Translations under genes and position numbers: made by a program | In this document: piece after piece, positions 25,165 to 37,704 of the stretch | How the letters are laid out: each line of letters begins with the position of its first letter | Position numbering within the stretch: the first letter of the stretch is position 1 | Notes under the pieces: model-generated | The model's database searches: none | The model's input: only the letters and a program-made list of their open reading frames with translations | Told to the model about the DNA's origin: nothing | Source of the DNA: Rhyzopertha dominica | Taxonomy: Eukaryota > Arthropoda > Insecta > Coleoptera > Bostrichidae | Assembly: GCA_025024175.1 (NCBI GenBank) | Contig: QCXZ01000041.1 | Coordinates: 2,041,786 to 2,105,785, forward strand | Direction of reading: 5' to 3' | DNA length: 64,000 bases

Positions 25165-25493
25165 TTCAGAAATTATATAATTTCCGTATAAGTAGATTCT
25201 GTATATAATACAGTACATAAATGTCCATGTTTCTAATTGTTACTACTACAATTTAGCGTGCATCAATTTCGCAAATATACCCCTTCTACATCTGCAGGCT
25301 GCACTGCGCCAGGCATATACCTTTTACAGTTACGTACACAAAAAGTAGGTCTTCATTGAGGTCATCAACTTGCCGTCGATGCCTGTACTTCTTCAGTACA
25401 CTCAAGTTCACGGTCAGCGCACCACACACCGTTGATGCACACGGAAAGTGACAAAAACGAATTTAATTAAATTCCATGGCTGTTTGATGTTTG

Positions 25494-28400
25494 ATGATGG
25501 AAAAGTGCATCGCTCTCGCCTTACTGTTAATTGTAGTGGATCCGTCTACTCCTGCTAGATACGTGCCGAAATGGAAGAAGCAGGTGAATATTGTTTTCTT
25601 AGGTATGATTAGCGTTTTTCTAACTTGTTAGAGCAAAATGTAACAGCTTTTCTCGTTGACCACTCACAAAAAATGAGCAAAATTATAGTCTAAAACGATT
25701 CCCTCTTCTAACCAATCAATTTCCAATGCAAGCTACGGATCATATATAGGCAAATTAGAGTAAAAAAGACACACTTAATTCGAACAACACTTCATTTTTC
25801 AACGTTTCATGGAAGGTCTACAAATCAATTGCCAATCGCTCATATTACTTCTTCATCTTTTCCTTTTAAAAACTTCTCTCATATTTTTTAATAAAAACGA
25901 GTCGCTAGGTGCTGCATCTGGTCCATGAGGTGGAAAAAAAAATTACAAACCTTTGTTTAACCCTTGTTTCGCTGAACTGCTATAAATGACACTATTCGAA
26001 TGTAATCTATTTTGTGAATTTACAGATGTCACACATCTTGTCATCGTGGGTCTTCTGGGTAGATTTCTTTCTAAATTAATATTGGTTGGTATCAATTTTC
26101 TACGTCAAAAGCTTGGAAAGTAATAAACGGTTATGGAAAGTAGTACAATTTCTCTCTACCTTAGTATGTTCCACATTGCCATATTTGCATCTAGGAAGAA
26201 CGTGAAAAAAATTATGTGCCAACTACCTGATTCCATTAGTTCGCCGAGACACTCACCTGCATTCCTTAAACCTGGAAAGCAGCAAATTTTATACGAACCG
26301 AATACAATTAGTGTGTAGCGAACATTGTTTATGTCAAATGCCCTCTCAAATTTAAGAAGCGAGACATTCTACTTTAAAACTAGCTTTCAAGGATAAATGT
26401 TATTATTGAGTTTTTGTTCATGACAATAACTGGTTTGTTCATAAGGATACAATCAGTACAACATGAATTGAAGCAATTTTAAAGTCGAGGAATATCTACA
26501 CAAATATACTTTTTAATCATCCCGCCACTGTCAATGCTATGAATAATTAAGGTAACTTGACATGAAAGTAAGTATAAAATGCTTTAGAAGATTTAATCTT
26601 TTTTAAGGTTTTCGGAATAAACTTTTTTTTGTCATGACGTTATTTTGATTTTGATTTAAATTAAAAACTGAGTTAGTAGTTTAAACATCTAGGTATTTTA
26701 TTTTGCTTAAATTTAACTACACCAGAGCCAATTGTATCCGTAAAAGTACACAATACATAATTTGTTCTATCATTGTCAACATAAACGAGAACAGGTTTAC
26801 GTGTAGTTCTACATAGATGGTACATTAAAATTGATTCTAAACAGCAAGTCGGGACAGTTGATCGCATTGTTAATAACTTTGTACAGAAATATTGCATGCA
26901 GTGTCCTTTTATGCTTTATGAATTGTAAGCTTAGTAACCTGCATCTAATAGCCTTACCTAAGTTCTTAAAAGAAAAATGAACTTCTCCGAGGCGATGCTT
27001 TGCAAATGTTGCACCATCTCTATTCTAACAATGTGATCTTCCTTCTACAAGCTTGACCAAAATAGAGAGCTTTCATTCCCGTGATGGGTTACAATATTTG
27101 GAATAATAAACTCAATGATGAATTAAGAATCAAGTTTAAGTAGACTGAAACTTTTGATTATAATTCAATCTACATGTTTCCTAAAAGATTAACAGAATTA
27201 AAAATTAAATTAAATACCAATGTACTAAATTGTTAATGAAAAGTAAAAACAAGACAGTATCTAAGTAAAAATCCTGTGGAACACCAGAACAAACAAATAC
27301 TTCACCAGACAACACACTATTCAAACAAGACGTATTGGTGACGATATTTAGGTAGGACCCATTTCAAGTAGAGGCCACTATGTTATACCGCTTCTTAGCC
27401 AGTAGCAGGTGATATACATCGTCAAAATCCTCAATGTCCAATGCCCAATTTGTATACTATTCACGAGATGCTCATTGAAACACAGACAAATTAGTGGTTG
27501 TAAAATGGCTTCTTATAAAGTCATATTGCTCCTGAAAAATCGATCTTCCATAAATGACAATCATATTATCTGCAATTAAAGCCTTAAATAGTTTTGGGGT
27601 GCAATAGAGCATCGAAATACGTCTAAAGTTGTTAAACACGCCGCTACGAACTCCAGATTTAGGAATTGAAAACATGAATGATGATTTTCAAATCTAAGGA
27701 AATATGTCATCATTCTTGATCTTAATCAACAATAGCAGAGGATCTAAAACTCTAATTTTACTTTACTTCTTATATATAAGGTCAATTTTTATGAGCTTTC
27801 TTTGTTTGGAGATTGTACAACATAGGAAAATTATCTGGCTGATGTGTGATCCCTTGGGAACAAATTTATGTCAAATTCATTACACAGAAATAAGTAAATG
27901 AACATCACAAAGTCACATTAGTTAGAAAAAGAGCAATAAAATGGACAGCTAGGTTTCACCTACACTGTAAGGCTTATCTCTTGATGATGGAACTCATCTG
28001 TACAGTAGGCAACCTACTCCACAAGCTTGAAATTCAATCCGCAGTCACGGACAAAAACAAGTCACAATCTAAATACAGGCTGTCCATTTACCGTACTTAC
28101 CTGAACTGAAAGTATCTCATGGCCTTAAACAATTGATGAAATACCCGTAATTGATATTCATAAGCATTCTATTCAAATATAAGCTGGGAACAGCTGACCT
28201 CGTGTCTTATTTCAATACTAATTGTTTGAAATAATTAAGTGTTCTTAAACAAATCTTATTTCAGGCATGCGAGATTCCTGCAGCCCAAAACGAACATTCC
28301 CACTACATCTGCAGCGATGATGGAGAAGTGAAGTGCCTACCGGGATGGACAGGGGATCTCTGCGACGTCCCCAAGTGCAGACCAGGTTGCGACCCTCTCC

Positions 28401-30947
28401 AGGGTTATTGCAATCGTCCAGGAGAGTGTTTGTGTAAGCTTGGCTTCTATGGAGAACGATGCAATAAGTGCATCCCTCTTCCCGGGTGTCAGCATGGATA
28501 CTGCAACGTCAGTTTCGAATGCATATGTCACGAGGGCTGGGATGGACTCTTCTGCTCAGAACGTAAGAAAAATCATGACTGCTAGGAAGATATAATATCA
28601 AAGAAGCATGTGTTTAATGCAAAAGCTTGTTATTTGAAGAACCATGGAGGTCAAACCACCCCCATGGTCCTATGTCTTCTACAAATTATCATCAATGTGT
28701 ACTGGCATCTGGACAAGTTCAAATGAAGTTTTTCACTGCCATATAGCAATCAGCAACCACCCAACTTCATGTTTTCAGCAATCTGTCGGGGTGACTGCCA
28801 CTCCACTAGAGGTTACTGCGATGCTCCAGGGGAATGCAAATGTCGGATAGGCTGGTCAGGAAAGACTTGCAGAGATTGTCAAGTTCTTCCAGGCTGTGTC
28901 CATGGATACTGTGAAAAGCCCTTGGAGTGCAAGTGTCTGCCTGGATACACCGGAATATTGTGTCAAACACGTAAGTAATTTAAGCATTCCTTTATCATGT
29001 ATATGTGTCCTCCAAAGGTATATGCACAGCATTACGAAGTTGCAAAAAATAAATAGTTTGAAGAGACAATAACAAAGGCATTTTAAGGACGGATGTTTCT
29101 TTGAACACTTAACTCCGCCAATGTAGGAAACCAGTACAAATTATTATTGATCTGTAAACTAAGTATAAAAAGGTAGTAACATACTGGCGGTCAAGAAAAT
29201 TTAACATTGTATCACACCAAGGCACAAAAGACCAATATAAGACAAAAAATAACCATTAGACAGAAAAAACATTTACAATATACTTGAAGCCATCAACGAG
29301 GAAATAAGACGGCAACACAAAAAACATCATGGTTCAATTCTGAAGTAAAAGGAATATCCCATAAAAGAAAATTCAGTATACCAACATACATGTGCTTCGC
29401 CAATTTGTTGATGTTATATTCCTGTTAAATAACAAAGGAATAGTATCACGACTAATTGTTCCACTAAAATAAGGACAAGTCAGAAGACCAGTAAATACGT
29501 AAAGATAAAGAGACTCACTAAGTTCTTCTTCAAATTGTCTTGTAGGTTGACGACACACAAAATCAAAACGATTTAATATGCCAATAAATAAAAAAAAATA
29601 CCAAATGTATGACCATGTCTAAGAGAAAGATTATCACCAGATCATGAGATCCACAGAGATGGAAACGTTAAGAACGACACATGGAAAAACACTGAGTTAT
29701 GTTTGCAGAAATGAAGACATACAAAGATTAAGTGACATCCGAGATACTTATATATAGATTTCTAGGATACAAAAAAAGTGATGGGACCAAACACATATAA
29801 AGAACTGATGAAGCAAACAAGACTCATTTAAGCCATCTAAACCCGTAAAGTGATCATTAGAGCAGCATATGCTAACTCCTTCAAAGTTTAAGTTCTTACA
29901 GGTTCCTAGGACACATTACATGTTATCTTATACCGCAAAAAAATTCTAGAAATTTAAATAAATAATATGGATTCATTTGAATGAGGATGCAATTGAACAT
30001 CTGGATCAATAAAATTTGTATTAAGTCTAAAGTTTTCTTAACTGAGCATCTGGCATGAAACTGGCTTGCACACCATTATACATATAATTTGAGTTTAATA
30101 TACAGGGTTTTGTTTACTAATCTAGGTATGTGCAAAAATTTCCATGAATTGCATTCTGGTAAAGAATTTCTATAAATTGAAGGTCGTCATTAATTTTTAT
30201 ATTTGTTATTAAAATATTACTGGGTGTGCACGTTTCTGTATCAATTAGCATGTTACAAACACAGTACTGCATGCTAAAAGGAGTTCTTTTTTTAGCAATA
30301 TGTGGAAAGACTTGTCACAAGGAAAGAGGGTACTGCAGAAAACCTGGAGAGTGTAGGTAAGCTATTTTCGTACTACCTGTAGCAGAGATGCAAAGTAACC
30401 ATTTTTGCAGGTGTAAAGTTGGCTGGTGGGGACAAAACTGCGAGAAATGTTATCCATACCCCGGCTGCGTAAATGGGAATTGCACTAGACCTTGGGAATG
30501 TAACTGCAGACCTGGATGGGGAGGAATGCTGTGCGATGAAGGTACAAACAATTGTCTTGTAGAAACTTAAATCTTCTCAACATTTCTGTGCCTCGTACCA
30601 GTTTTATATTGCTCCAGTTTGCCAGTTTTTAACTGACTATATTTAAAGTGACGAAACTAGTAACATTTCCTAATTTTATCTATGTTACAGAGCTGAACTA
30701 TTGTGAAAACAACCCCGGTATTTGCCAACACGGAGCTAAGTGCCTGTCGCTTACTAAGGAAGAAGGAAACTACAGATGCTTGTGTAGGGAAGGCACCTAC
30801 GGCAAAAATTGTGAACATTCTGAGTACACTACTACGACAAAACCGGTCACTAGTAATGTTACGACAACTAGTGCCCCAGAAATCCAAAGTACCAGCGAAA
30901 TATCGACTAACGACACTGTTGCGGATAATGAAACGTCTAAACGTTAG
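25494..30947 (+). CDS. Secreted DSL/EGF-repeat protein, delta-like (DLK-type)
   Basis: Six coding exons: 25494-25583, 28265-28562, 28779-28970, 30296-30356, 30411-30541 and 30691-30947. All are GT-AG with matching phases (0,1,1,2,1), giving 342 aa. Exon 1 encodes two in-frame Met and a signal peptide. Next comes a partial DSL-like module (C-x-HYIC...VKCLPGWTG-x-x-C). Then come three paired EGF units, each of the form GYC-x-x-PGEC-x-C-x-x-G-x-x-G...C-x-x-C-x-x-x-PGC-x-x-G-x-C. A more classical EGF follows (NNPGICQHGAKC...YRCLC). The C-terminus is a Thr/Ser-rich tail of about 45 aa with no membrane span, so the product should be secreted. DSL/EGF proteins of the Delta, Serrate and DLK families act on Notch; a ligand or modulator role is inferred. 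Intron 1 (2.7 kb) and intron 3 (1.3 kb) carry LINE remnants. An alternative 3' exon with a membrane anchor cannot be excluded. Confidence 0.85.
26670..27680 (-). mobile_element. LINE RT plus C-terminal remnant in intron 1 of the EGF gene
   Basis: Antisense reading from 27675: IPKSGVRSGVFNNFRRIS, then KLFKALIA and FTTTNLSVF (RT domains 1-2). It continues past a stop to a catalytic-region equivalent (DIEDFDDVYHLLLAKKRY) and CSGVPQ, where a frameshift follows. At 26690-26920 the C-terminal segment appears (LHAIFLYKVINNAINCPDLL, then RTNYVL in another frame). The order and spacing fit one 5'-truncated, mutated Jockey/CR1-like copy of about 1 kb. Confidence 0.65.
29290..29860 (+). mobile_element. 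RTE-like LINE remnant in intron 3 of the EGF gene
   Basis: At about 29312-29370 the + strand reads TSWFNSEVKGISHKRK, resembling the segment between endonuclease and RT of RTE/BovB-type LINEs. At about 29656-29760 it reads METLRTTHGKTLSYVCRNEDIQ, resembling the post-RT motif (x-LR-x-x-x-GKT-x-x-D-x-x-RNEDIR). The RT between them is missing, so this is an internally deleted, heavily mutated copy. Confidence 0.4.
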
Positions 30948-31017
30948 TAGTTTTAATTGTCAGATAATTATTTATATATTTATTTATTAGTGTTAATTTG
31001 TTTTATATGTATAACTG

Positions 31018-31023
31018 AATAAA
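31018..31023 (+). promoter_or_regulatory. Poly(A) signal of the EGF-repeat gene
   Basis: AATAAA lies 71 bp after the TAG stop of the EGF gene. Confidence 0.6.
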
Positions 31024-31479
31024 AAATTAATAAGTCTGCTAGACAACGATTTAGACCTAGACGTAATAACAGAAAACAAGTGGACTATTTTTACGTCATC
31101 TGTTAATATAGGAAGTAATTTATTTTTTACAAATGTATTCCTGAAGCTCAAAAATGCATACGTAAATTACGAAGCACAAAATCAGGCACCTCAAATAGTA
31201 TAATGAATAAACTTAACAAAATTAGTCGCATTTTTCAGTAATTTACTGANGTAATTATTATTTCAAATTTATCATTGCCACTCTCGAAGTAATCAAGATA
31301 TATAACACTGGATAACCAATAAATTGGTACACAATTACTAAATATTTATGATCAATTAGGATTGTAGTTATAAGTAAAAATTAATAAAATACTAAATTTT
31401 TTTTTGTCACTGGAAATTGATCTGTAGATAGTTAACATATCAATATAACCTCTCCTTTGCGTCTTCTTAATCTTTCTCT

Positions 31480-32000
31480 ATTCCATTCCAACTTCAGTTT
31501 GCAGAATGACCTGGATAGGATTTCTGAGTGGTGTGTTATTAGAAGATTTATTTTACCCTTTCTAATTCTAGTGTAATATCTATTAGTTGCAAACTCTATC
31601 CAACTGTCTGTATCATCATCTGTATCATGTTAGTAATATGGCTCTGTGGGATATCCAGTGTTAAAACTTTATGTATACTTGTTGATGATAAATTCCTTTT
31701 TGTAGACCATAATAATAATATTGTCAGCAACGGCCACAAAAGATTAGGTTTTATTTATAGAAATTGTAGGGACTTTCGTAATGTTAACGCTTTAGATGCA
31801 CTGCTTTTCTCTTTAGTCAGATTCGAGTTGAAATATACGGTACTCGTTTAGCATCCTTTATATAACATGTACAATAAGCTAACTGAGGACGTACAAAGGC
31901 TATTTTTAAAACTCCTTTGGTTAATTTCTGATTGTATTCATCCTTCTCGAGGTAGCAATTACAACCTAAATCTAATGTACTTGTATGATCATGTATATTA
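31480..32000 (+). mobile_element. LINE RT thumb/C-terminal fragment
   Basis: The + strand reads SLQNDLDRISEWCVI at about 31490. The 74-codon frame at 31627-31851 reads FVDHNNNIVSNGHKRLGFIYRNC, then NVNALDALLFSLVRFELKY. This is the typical post-YADD part of Jockey/R1-type RT (x-LGFI-x-R...F...L..LY-x-SLVR-x-x-LEY). Frameshifts separate the blocks. It lies just after the EGF gene, in the opposite orientation to the next LINE. Confidence 0.6.
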
Positions 32001-32094
32001 TGTGTAATCCTTTCAACACTGCCTGTAGCATATGTCGCATTCAATATGACCCTGTTAAACAACTGGTTAACGTTTTTTTTTGTGAACTAAGTAT

Positions 32095-34160
32095 TTTTTT
32101 ATTTATGACTTAACCTATACATCATTTGTTTTTTGAAACTTTCTACAGAGCATATTTTAGTAAACAAATCAAAGTGTTCATTATGACATTTTATAGGATT
32201 ATAAGTAAAAGACCGCGTGTATAAGGAGGTTCGAAAGCTAGGCATTGATAAACGGTGGACATATATAAGAGATAAATCAGTGCAATGCAAACTGCGACGA
32301 CTATGAAACTTATCACGCAAGTATTTTGGCGAAGAGGATCGAAAGACACGAAACAAGAAAGTTGCAAGGCGGTAATGAAAAAGTTGATCAATTTTTAACC
32401 GTTTAAGTTGCTGTATGTACTTATTGATATGAGCATACTTTTTTAGTCCAAATATGAGTCTTCAGCAGTTATTCTGCATCTTCTGAAGCCTGTATTTATT
32501 AACGACATCAAGACAAGGAAAATATACCGTAAAACAATAAAGTAAGTGAGGGATTACCAGAGATTCGCATAATTTTTTCTAAGTTTAAAGTTGAGAATAA
32601 GATGATTAGAGTACAAGAGCTTTAAAGCAATATAACATTTTTTAATAACAGAAGACACGTGATTTTTAAAACGAAAGTCATTATCTATACTTAAACCAAA
32701 GCGATCTTCCACTCATCGGGATAATAACTGTGCTCGAAACAACAATTGATAATGTGAGCAACGTAATTGCAAATAACAGGGCAACAGAATTTCAACATCT
32801 TAGAAGAAACGCCCTCGTGTCCAACTGCATTTGATTTCAAAGCAAGAATAACATTAGCAACATATTCAGGGGAAATTAATTTAATATAAAATTTAGTATT
32901 TTCATTAAAAAGTTGTTTATCAAATTGTTTTACTTCATTGGGACAGTTATTAGATGGGGAAAATACCGACATAAAGTAGTCATTTATTTCATTAGCAGAG
33001 TATGATGATATGCCACAGGACTTCCCACCTCGCTTGACGTGTAAGTAATTTAGAGCTTTCCACAAATGTTTACTGGAAGTATTAATGCTGACTTGGTTTA
33101 AGTACGCAGTCTTTTCCTTTTTGGTAGCGGTAACCGTCATGTTAGGAAACTGCTTATACTGAACCCAATCCTGCAATTTTTCTATTCGTTTGTACTTACT
33201 TAGTTAGAACTTATTACGTTCTCGCATCATGATCTTAATCGTTGGTGTAAGCCAAGGTGCATATGGCTTGGAGATGTAAGCACTTTTAACTGATGCATGT
33301 TTATCAAACAATTGCAGAATGTAGGAATTAAGAAACTTTATTTTATCATTTATATTGGATTTGTATAGTATTGTGTCCCACTTCACCTGTATTAAGTCTG
33401 CATAGAAATCAGCATAAATAAATTTTTTGAAATCTCGATATATGACATATTCAGAAATATCACGGCATTTATTCACACGCAAAGTACAATAGATTAGGAA
33501 GTGATCGGATACTAAATCAGCGTTTAAGGTTCCGCACTGCAGCACAATATCTGCGTTGTTAATAAATATTACATCAAGCAAAGTAGAAGAATGCCTGCTA
33601 ATTCTAGTGGGGTTTTTTATGAGTTGAACAAAATCGTATACGTTAAAACAGTCTTCTAACTGATTGGAATAACTTTGATTGGACATTTAGGTCTCCCATG
33701 ACAATTACATTGTTATATAAAGGGATTACAGTTGACAGAAAGTCGTCGAAAAATTCGAGACAACTATTCATGTTAATGGAGGGGGGAGCGATATGCTACT
33801 ACAATAAAATGACGTTCCTTCTGAACGCAGAGCCGGACGCAAATTATTTCAATGCCTTCCAAAATATCGTAATCTACTAATTCCACTTTCAGTACACTTT
33901 TTAGATAAATACCAACGTCACCGTCAGTTCGACGACGATCCTTTCTGTATAGTTTATACCTATGGATACACACAGCACTAGAGTCTATATCCTTAGACAG
34001 CCATGTTTCTGTGACACCCATTACGTCAAAATCAAAGGTAAAGACTAAATTTCTAAATTCATGAAAACCTGTAAACAGTGATCTGACATTCAGATGGCCG
34101 ATACTGAGACTTTTTCCTTTCATATTTAGATGTCCTTTTTTCAGAAATTGCAATTAATAA
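32095..34160 (-). mobile_element. LINE with AP-endonuclease and C-terminus but no RT core
   Basis: Antisense reading from 34153: endonuclease start (SIGHLNVRSL, VMGVTETWL, RRTDGDVGIYLKS, VVAYRSP), GDLN near 33700, then LLDVIFINNADIV and VSDHFLIYCTL. The inter-domain linker follows (ALNYLHVKRGGKS; ISPEYVANVILALKSNAVGHEG) to YYPDEWKIALV at 32700. Instead of RT motifs, the next reading is FGLSIDNDFRFKNH and then the protein C-terminus (32099-32356, PKYLRDKFHSRRS...SFKKQMMYRLSHK). The catalytic palm (QHGF to YADD) is lost. The frame is broken at several points (C-run near 33780, near 33690, near 33180). Jockey/CR1-like. Confidence 0.75.
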
Positions 34161-34367
34161 TTTATAATTCACAATAGTGACAAACAGAAACAAACAGAAA
34201 GAGATTCGCTGACGTTGTAGTCAGAGCCTAATNGCTTTATATAATATAATTATTATCTTTCGATAGCAGTGTGTATATGTAATTTTCTATGTAAATTAAT
34301 GCAAACCTGTAGGAAATAAAGTATATTATTATTAGTTTTGGTTATGTTGTTCTTCGTCCTAGTTTCA

Positions 34368-34610
34368 AATTGTATATAGTATATAGGTTAATATTGGGAT
34401 GGGAACATTAAGAGACATGTATGTGTCTTTGCTGACATTTCGAAATCGTTTACTTCTTTATCAGTTTATTAATTTCTTTAAAATGTTTTCCTGAGTGTAG
34501 TGGTATTGGAGCCTTGATAAAGTAGTAAAGGACTTCGAAACGTTGGCAAAGATACATACATGTCTTTTAATGTCCCCATCCCAATATTAAGGTATATACT
34601 ACATACAATT
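34368..34610. repeat. 243-bp foldback (imperfect inverted repeat)
   Basis: Arm 34368-34464 pairs with 34516-34610. The left arm holds ttaatattgggatggg and agacatgtatgtgtctttgc; the right arm holds their near-perfect reverse complements (gcaaagatacatacatgtct, cccatcccaatattaa). The arms span about 95 bp with a loop of about 50 bp. No coding frame. It could be a small MITE or foldback element, or arise from a head-to-head duplication. Confidence 0.75.
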
Positions 34611-34619
34611 ATTATAAGT

Positions 34620-37600
34620 ATTATTATCGTAATCAATAGCTATAGCGTCTTTACTGGTTGTCACCTCCACAACGTTTCACACTGTTACTTCTTCTAGTCC
34701 CATTTTCTGTATTTTTGCTTAGGAACTTTTTTTTAATATGCCGCACTAAGCAGCTTTGTAAGCTAAATTAAAATACAGATAGTGAAGATGACTAGTTGCA
34801 TTGCACACTGAAAACGCTTGTACCCAACCTGAATTGCAGCTACTTTGTGTTTTACACCTGCTATGTCTAAGATTCTAAGATATCTACTTTTTTCATCAAC
34901 ATCGCGTAGAACATTTAGATACCACATCTAGGAGTCGTATACGAGACTAGACTAATAAATTTATCACTCTAGTATCTTCCTGCTTCCTAATTTCTAATGC
35001 GGAATATTCATAAAGCGTTTCCCCGCTTGACCTTTTCGCGGTGCTCAGAAATTAAACCAATGGTGTCACGTGGTGGCGAAACAAAAGTTACTTTATGTAA
35101 CACAAAGCAAAATTTGTCAGATCAAATGGGCACAGAACCGAAAGTAATAAACAACGTCCCAAGTTTAGCACAACGGGACTGAATTTTAAATAATAAGAAT
35201 CCGTAGGCTGGGGTCTTTACATCGTCTCATTAAAAATTCAGTGACATTTACGCGCTACGGAATTTTCAGGAAACGAAGTCGCAGGGTGTGCTCCTGCAGG
35301 CTGCGAGAACAAAGCTTTGTATTTCACGCGTGTTGTAGAAACTCGTTCAGGTGTCTCATAAAGAAGTGCCTGACATTTAAGCTTATCACGAGTTTTGAGT
35401 GTAACAACGTCTACAATTGTAGTGTGGGAAATGCTACGTTCAGAATAAAAAACTGAAAGCTGATCCATATTTGTCGAAGGGAACTTTTTAATAATTAATT
35501 TCTCTTGATATACTTGAAGTTAAATCCACTTTTTTCTTTCAATGGTAATGCGCTTTTGGATAACAAATAGCCATCGTCAGTACCAGAATCATAAATAAAG
35601 AAAAAAGGAACAAATAAATTTATATAATTTTCAAATAATTTAATTTTGATTATTTAGTTATTTTTAGTTATTATTATCTAGCGTGTCATAAAGGAAAATA
35701 TCGAAATGCTAAAAATATTATCATCATAGCGGATTTGCAAAATATGGTGTTCCGCATAAATACTTTTGTGCTATTAGCATTACATTTTTTTTGTGTTTTT
35801 AGATAAAGCTTTCCAAAAAATTATATTTATGTCTAGACTTTGTGTCTTGGAAAGAAATACCACGACTATTTGCTATTTGAGACAAACAAAAATATTATTA
35901 GCACCCTCTATTTATACTTTGTTAAATTTTCAGACGTGGAAAATAGGTACTAGTACTTTATTTGCTGCTGTTTAAGAACTATCGATTCCGGCCAGTTTAG
36001 TGTAAGTATCATTAGTTTCCAAGGCTGTCTGGTTCTTGAGGATACTTAAAGTACTCATTAAGATCGAGATCATCTTCTACGAATGAAAAATGAACCTAAA
36101 ATTAAATCGAAAACAATTACTTCTCGAAAATATTGGATTGACGCTGTATTAATATGGACGTCTCAAGTACACTATCTAAAGTCAATTGTTAATGACTTCT
36201 TTAATTGTATTTCTATTCGAAGCAATGTCTTGCTAATATACCAAGAAACCTAATACTGTAAATACAAATTATTGGAAATGTATTTAAAGTTGTTGTATGG
36301 CAGTTATTCTTACACAAGATTAGAATAATTTATGTATAGACGTAGATACAGAATATTGCTCTTTGCAATTAAAAATGTCAACCTCCAACTACAAAACTGT
36401 TGTTTTGATCAACAAAATGGTGGCATGATAACACATGGAACACAAAGTGCTGTGTCAAGAAGGTTAATAATGTCGGTAATTAATAATTTGCTAGTACCTA
36501 CAGCAGAGAAGAAAGTGAAGAGATTTATGAGTGGCATCAAGCCCGACCTCTACAATTTTTTACCGCACATCATGGTATCAAAATCCTTACAAACGGCAAC
36601 AGTTAGCCTTGCGTATTTCCACTGTCATCGGTCATCAATCAAATCTGAATGTTTGCGAACGGATCACATTATATCAACATCCAATTCAGAAAGAAAGTTG
36701 ATAAATATTCAACGAGTATTATTACGTCAGACCGTTCGGGAAGTCAGAATCCCTATCGTTTAGAAACGCGTTCGCTTGGTAGATGTAAACTAATTTACGC
36801 TTCCACCGTAGGCTGTTTGAGACTTGCCCGAAATTTCTTGGTGTGGAACTAAAAGGCTTACAGCTAGTGCTAGCTACACCCATCATTAGTGCAATTCTGC
36901 TTGGCTAGATGCACGTCTGGCCAAGTTGACAAACGCCATAACTGCTGTATTGTTTTTTGGTAACAAAAATCAACGAACTTGAAAAACGGAATTAGTACGA
37001 CAACTTTTCAAAGTACATATTTTGAGTACCTTTGCTTATGTTTATAAAGCTTACAAACTGTAACTGTAACTCATTTAAATGAACAAGAGAAATATTAACA
37101 TAATTAAAATATGTTTTAACCCCTTCCGACTCCATGAGTATAATTATGCACAAAATATTTATATTTTTTATTGTGGCACAAACGACGTTAGACAAGTAGA
37201 GCATAATTGTGCACATGATACGACGATCGTGTCAAATCTGAGTACTACAACAATTAGAAGCTGTGGAAGCTGGCATTTCATATTTCTTATTGTTGTCAGA
37301 TAACTTCTAGGAAAGGCAATGGCATAATTGGATTAAATTTAATCGCTTCAAAGGATGTTCAAGAAATATGCTGCTTTAAAAATCTAAAAAAGGATTTTTA
37401 GTTTGTTTTTTTTTAATTTTGACACCCTATACTTTGAAATTTTATTGGAGCATTTATTTCTAAATAATGAACAATTATTTTCGTCAGCATTTATTGCTTT
37501 CGTTGTTGAATGTAGCTAACATATAAGTTCACTATAATATTTTATTCAAAGGCCAGCAGACCAGAAAGGACTATAGTGTGCAACAAGCACTTGTAAGTTA

Positions 37601-37700
37601 GAAAGAAAAAGGTAGAGTTTGCAAAACTTATACCTATATATACAATAACATTAAAAAAAGTTAGAAATAGCTAAAATGCATTAAATACAGCTGCCAATCC
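34620..37700. other. Gene-poor DNA with one unassigned 143-codon frame
   Basis: The longest frame (36332-36763, +) has no domain I can name. A segment around KKVKRFMSGIKPDLYNFL vaguely recalls retroelement gag, but not enough for a call. No promoter, splice pattern or termini support it as a gene. The rest is AT-rich. Confidence 0.3.
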
Positions 37701-37704
37701 GTTC

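Noticed and set aside
27704..27901. 65-codon + frame in intron 1 of the EGF gene
   Set aside because: Lies next to an antisense LINE in AT-rich DNA, no domain, and does not join in phase to neighbouring exons.
30703..30990. 95-codon alternative + frame over the last EGF exon
   Set aside because: The EGF frame has the Cys pattern and matching splice phase. This frame has neither.
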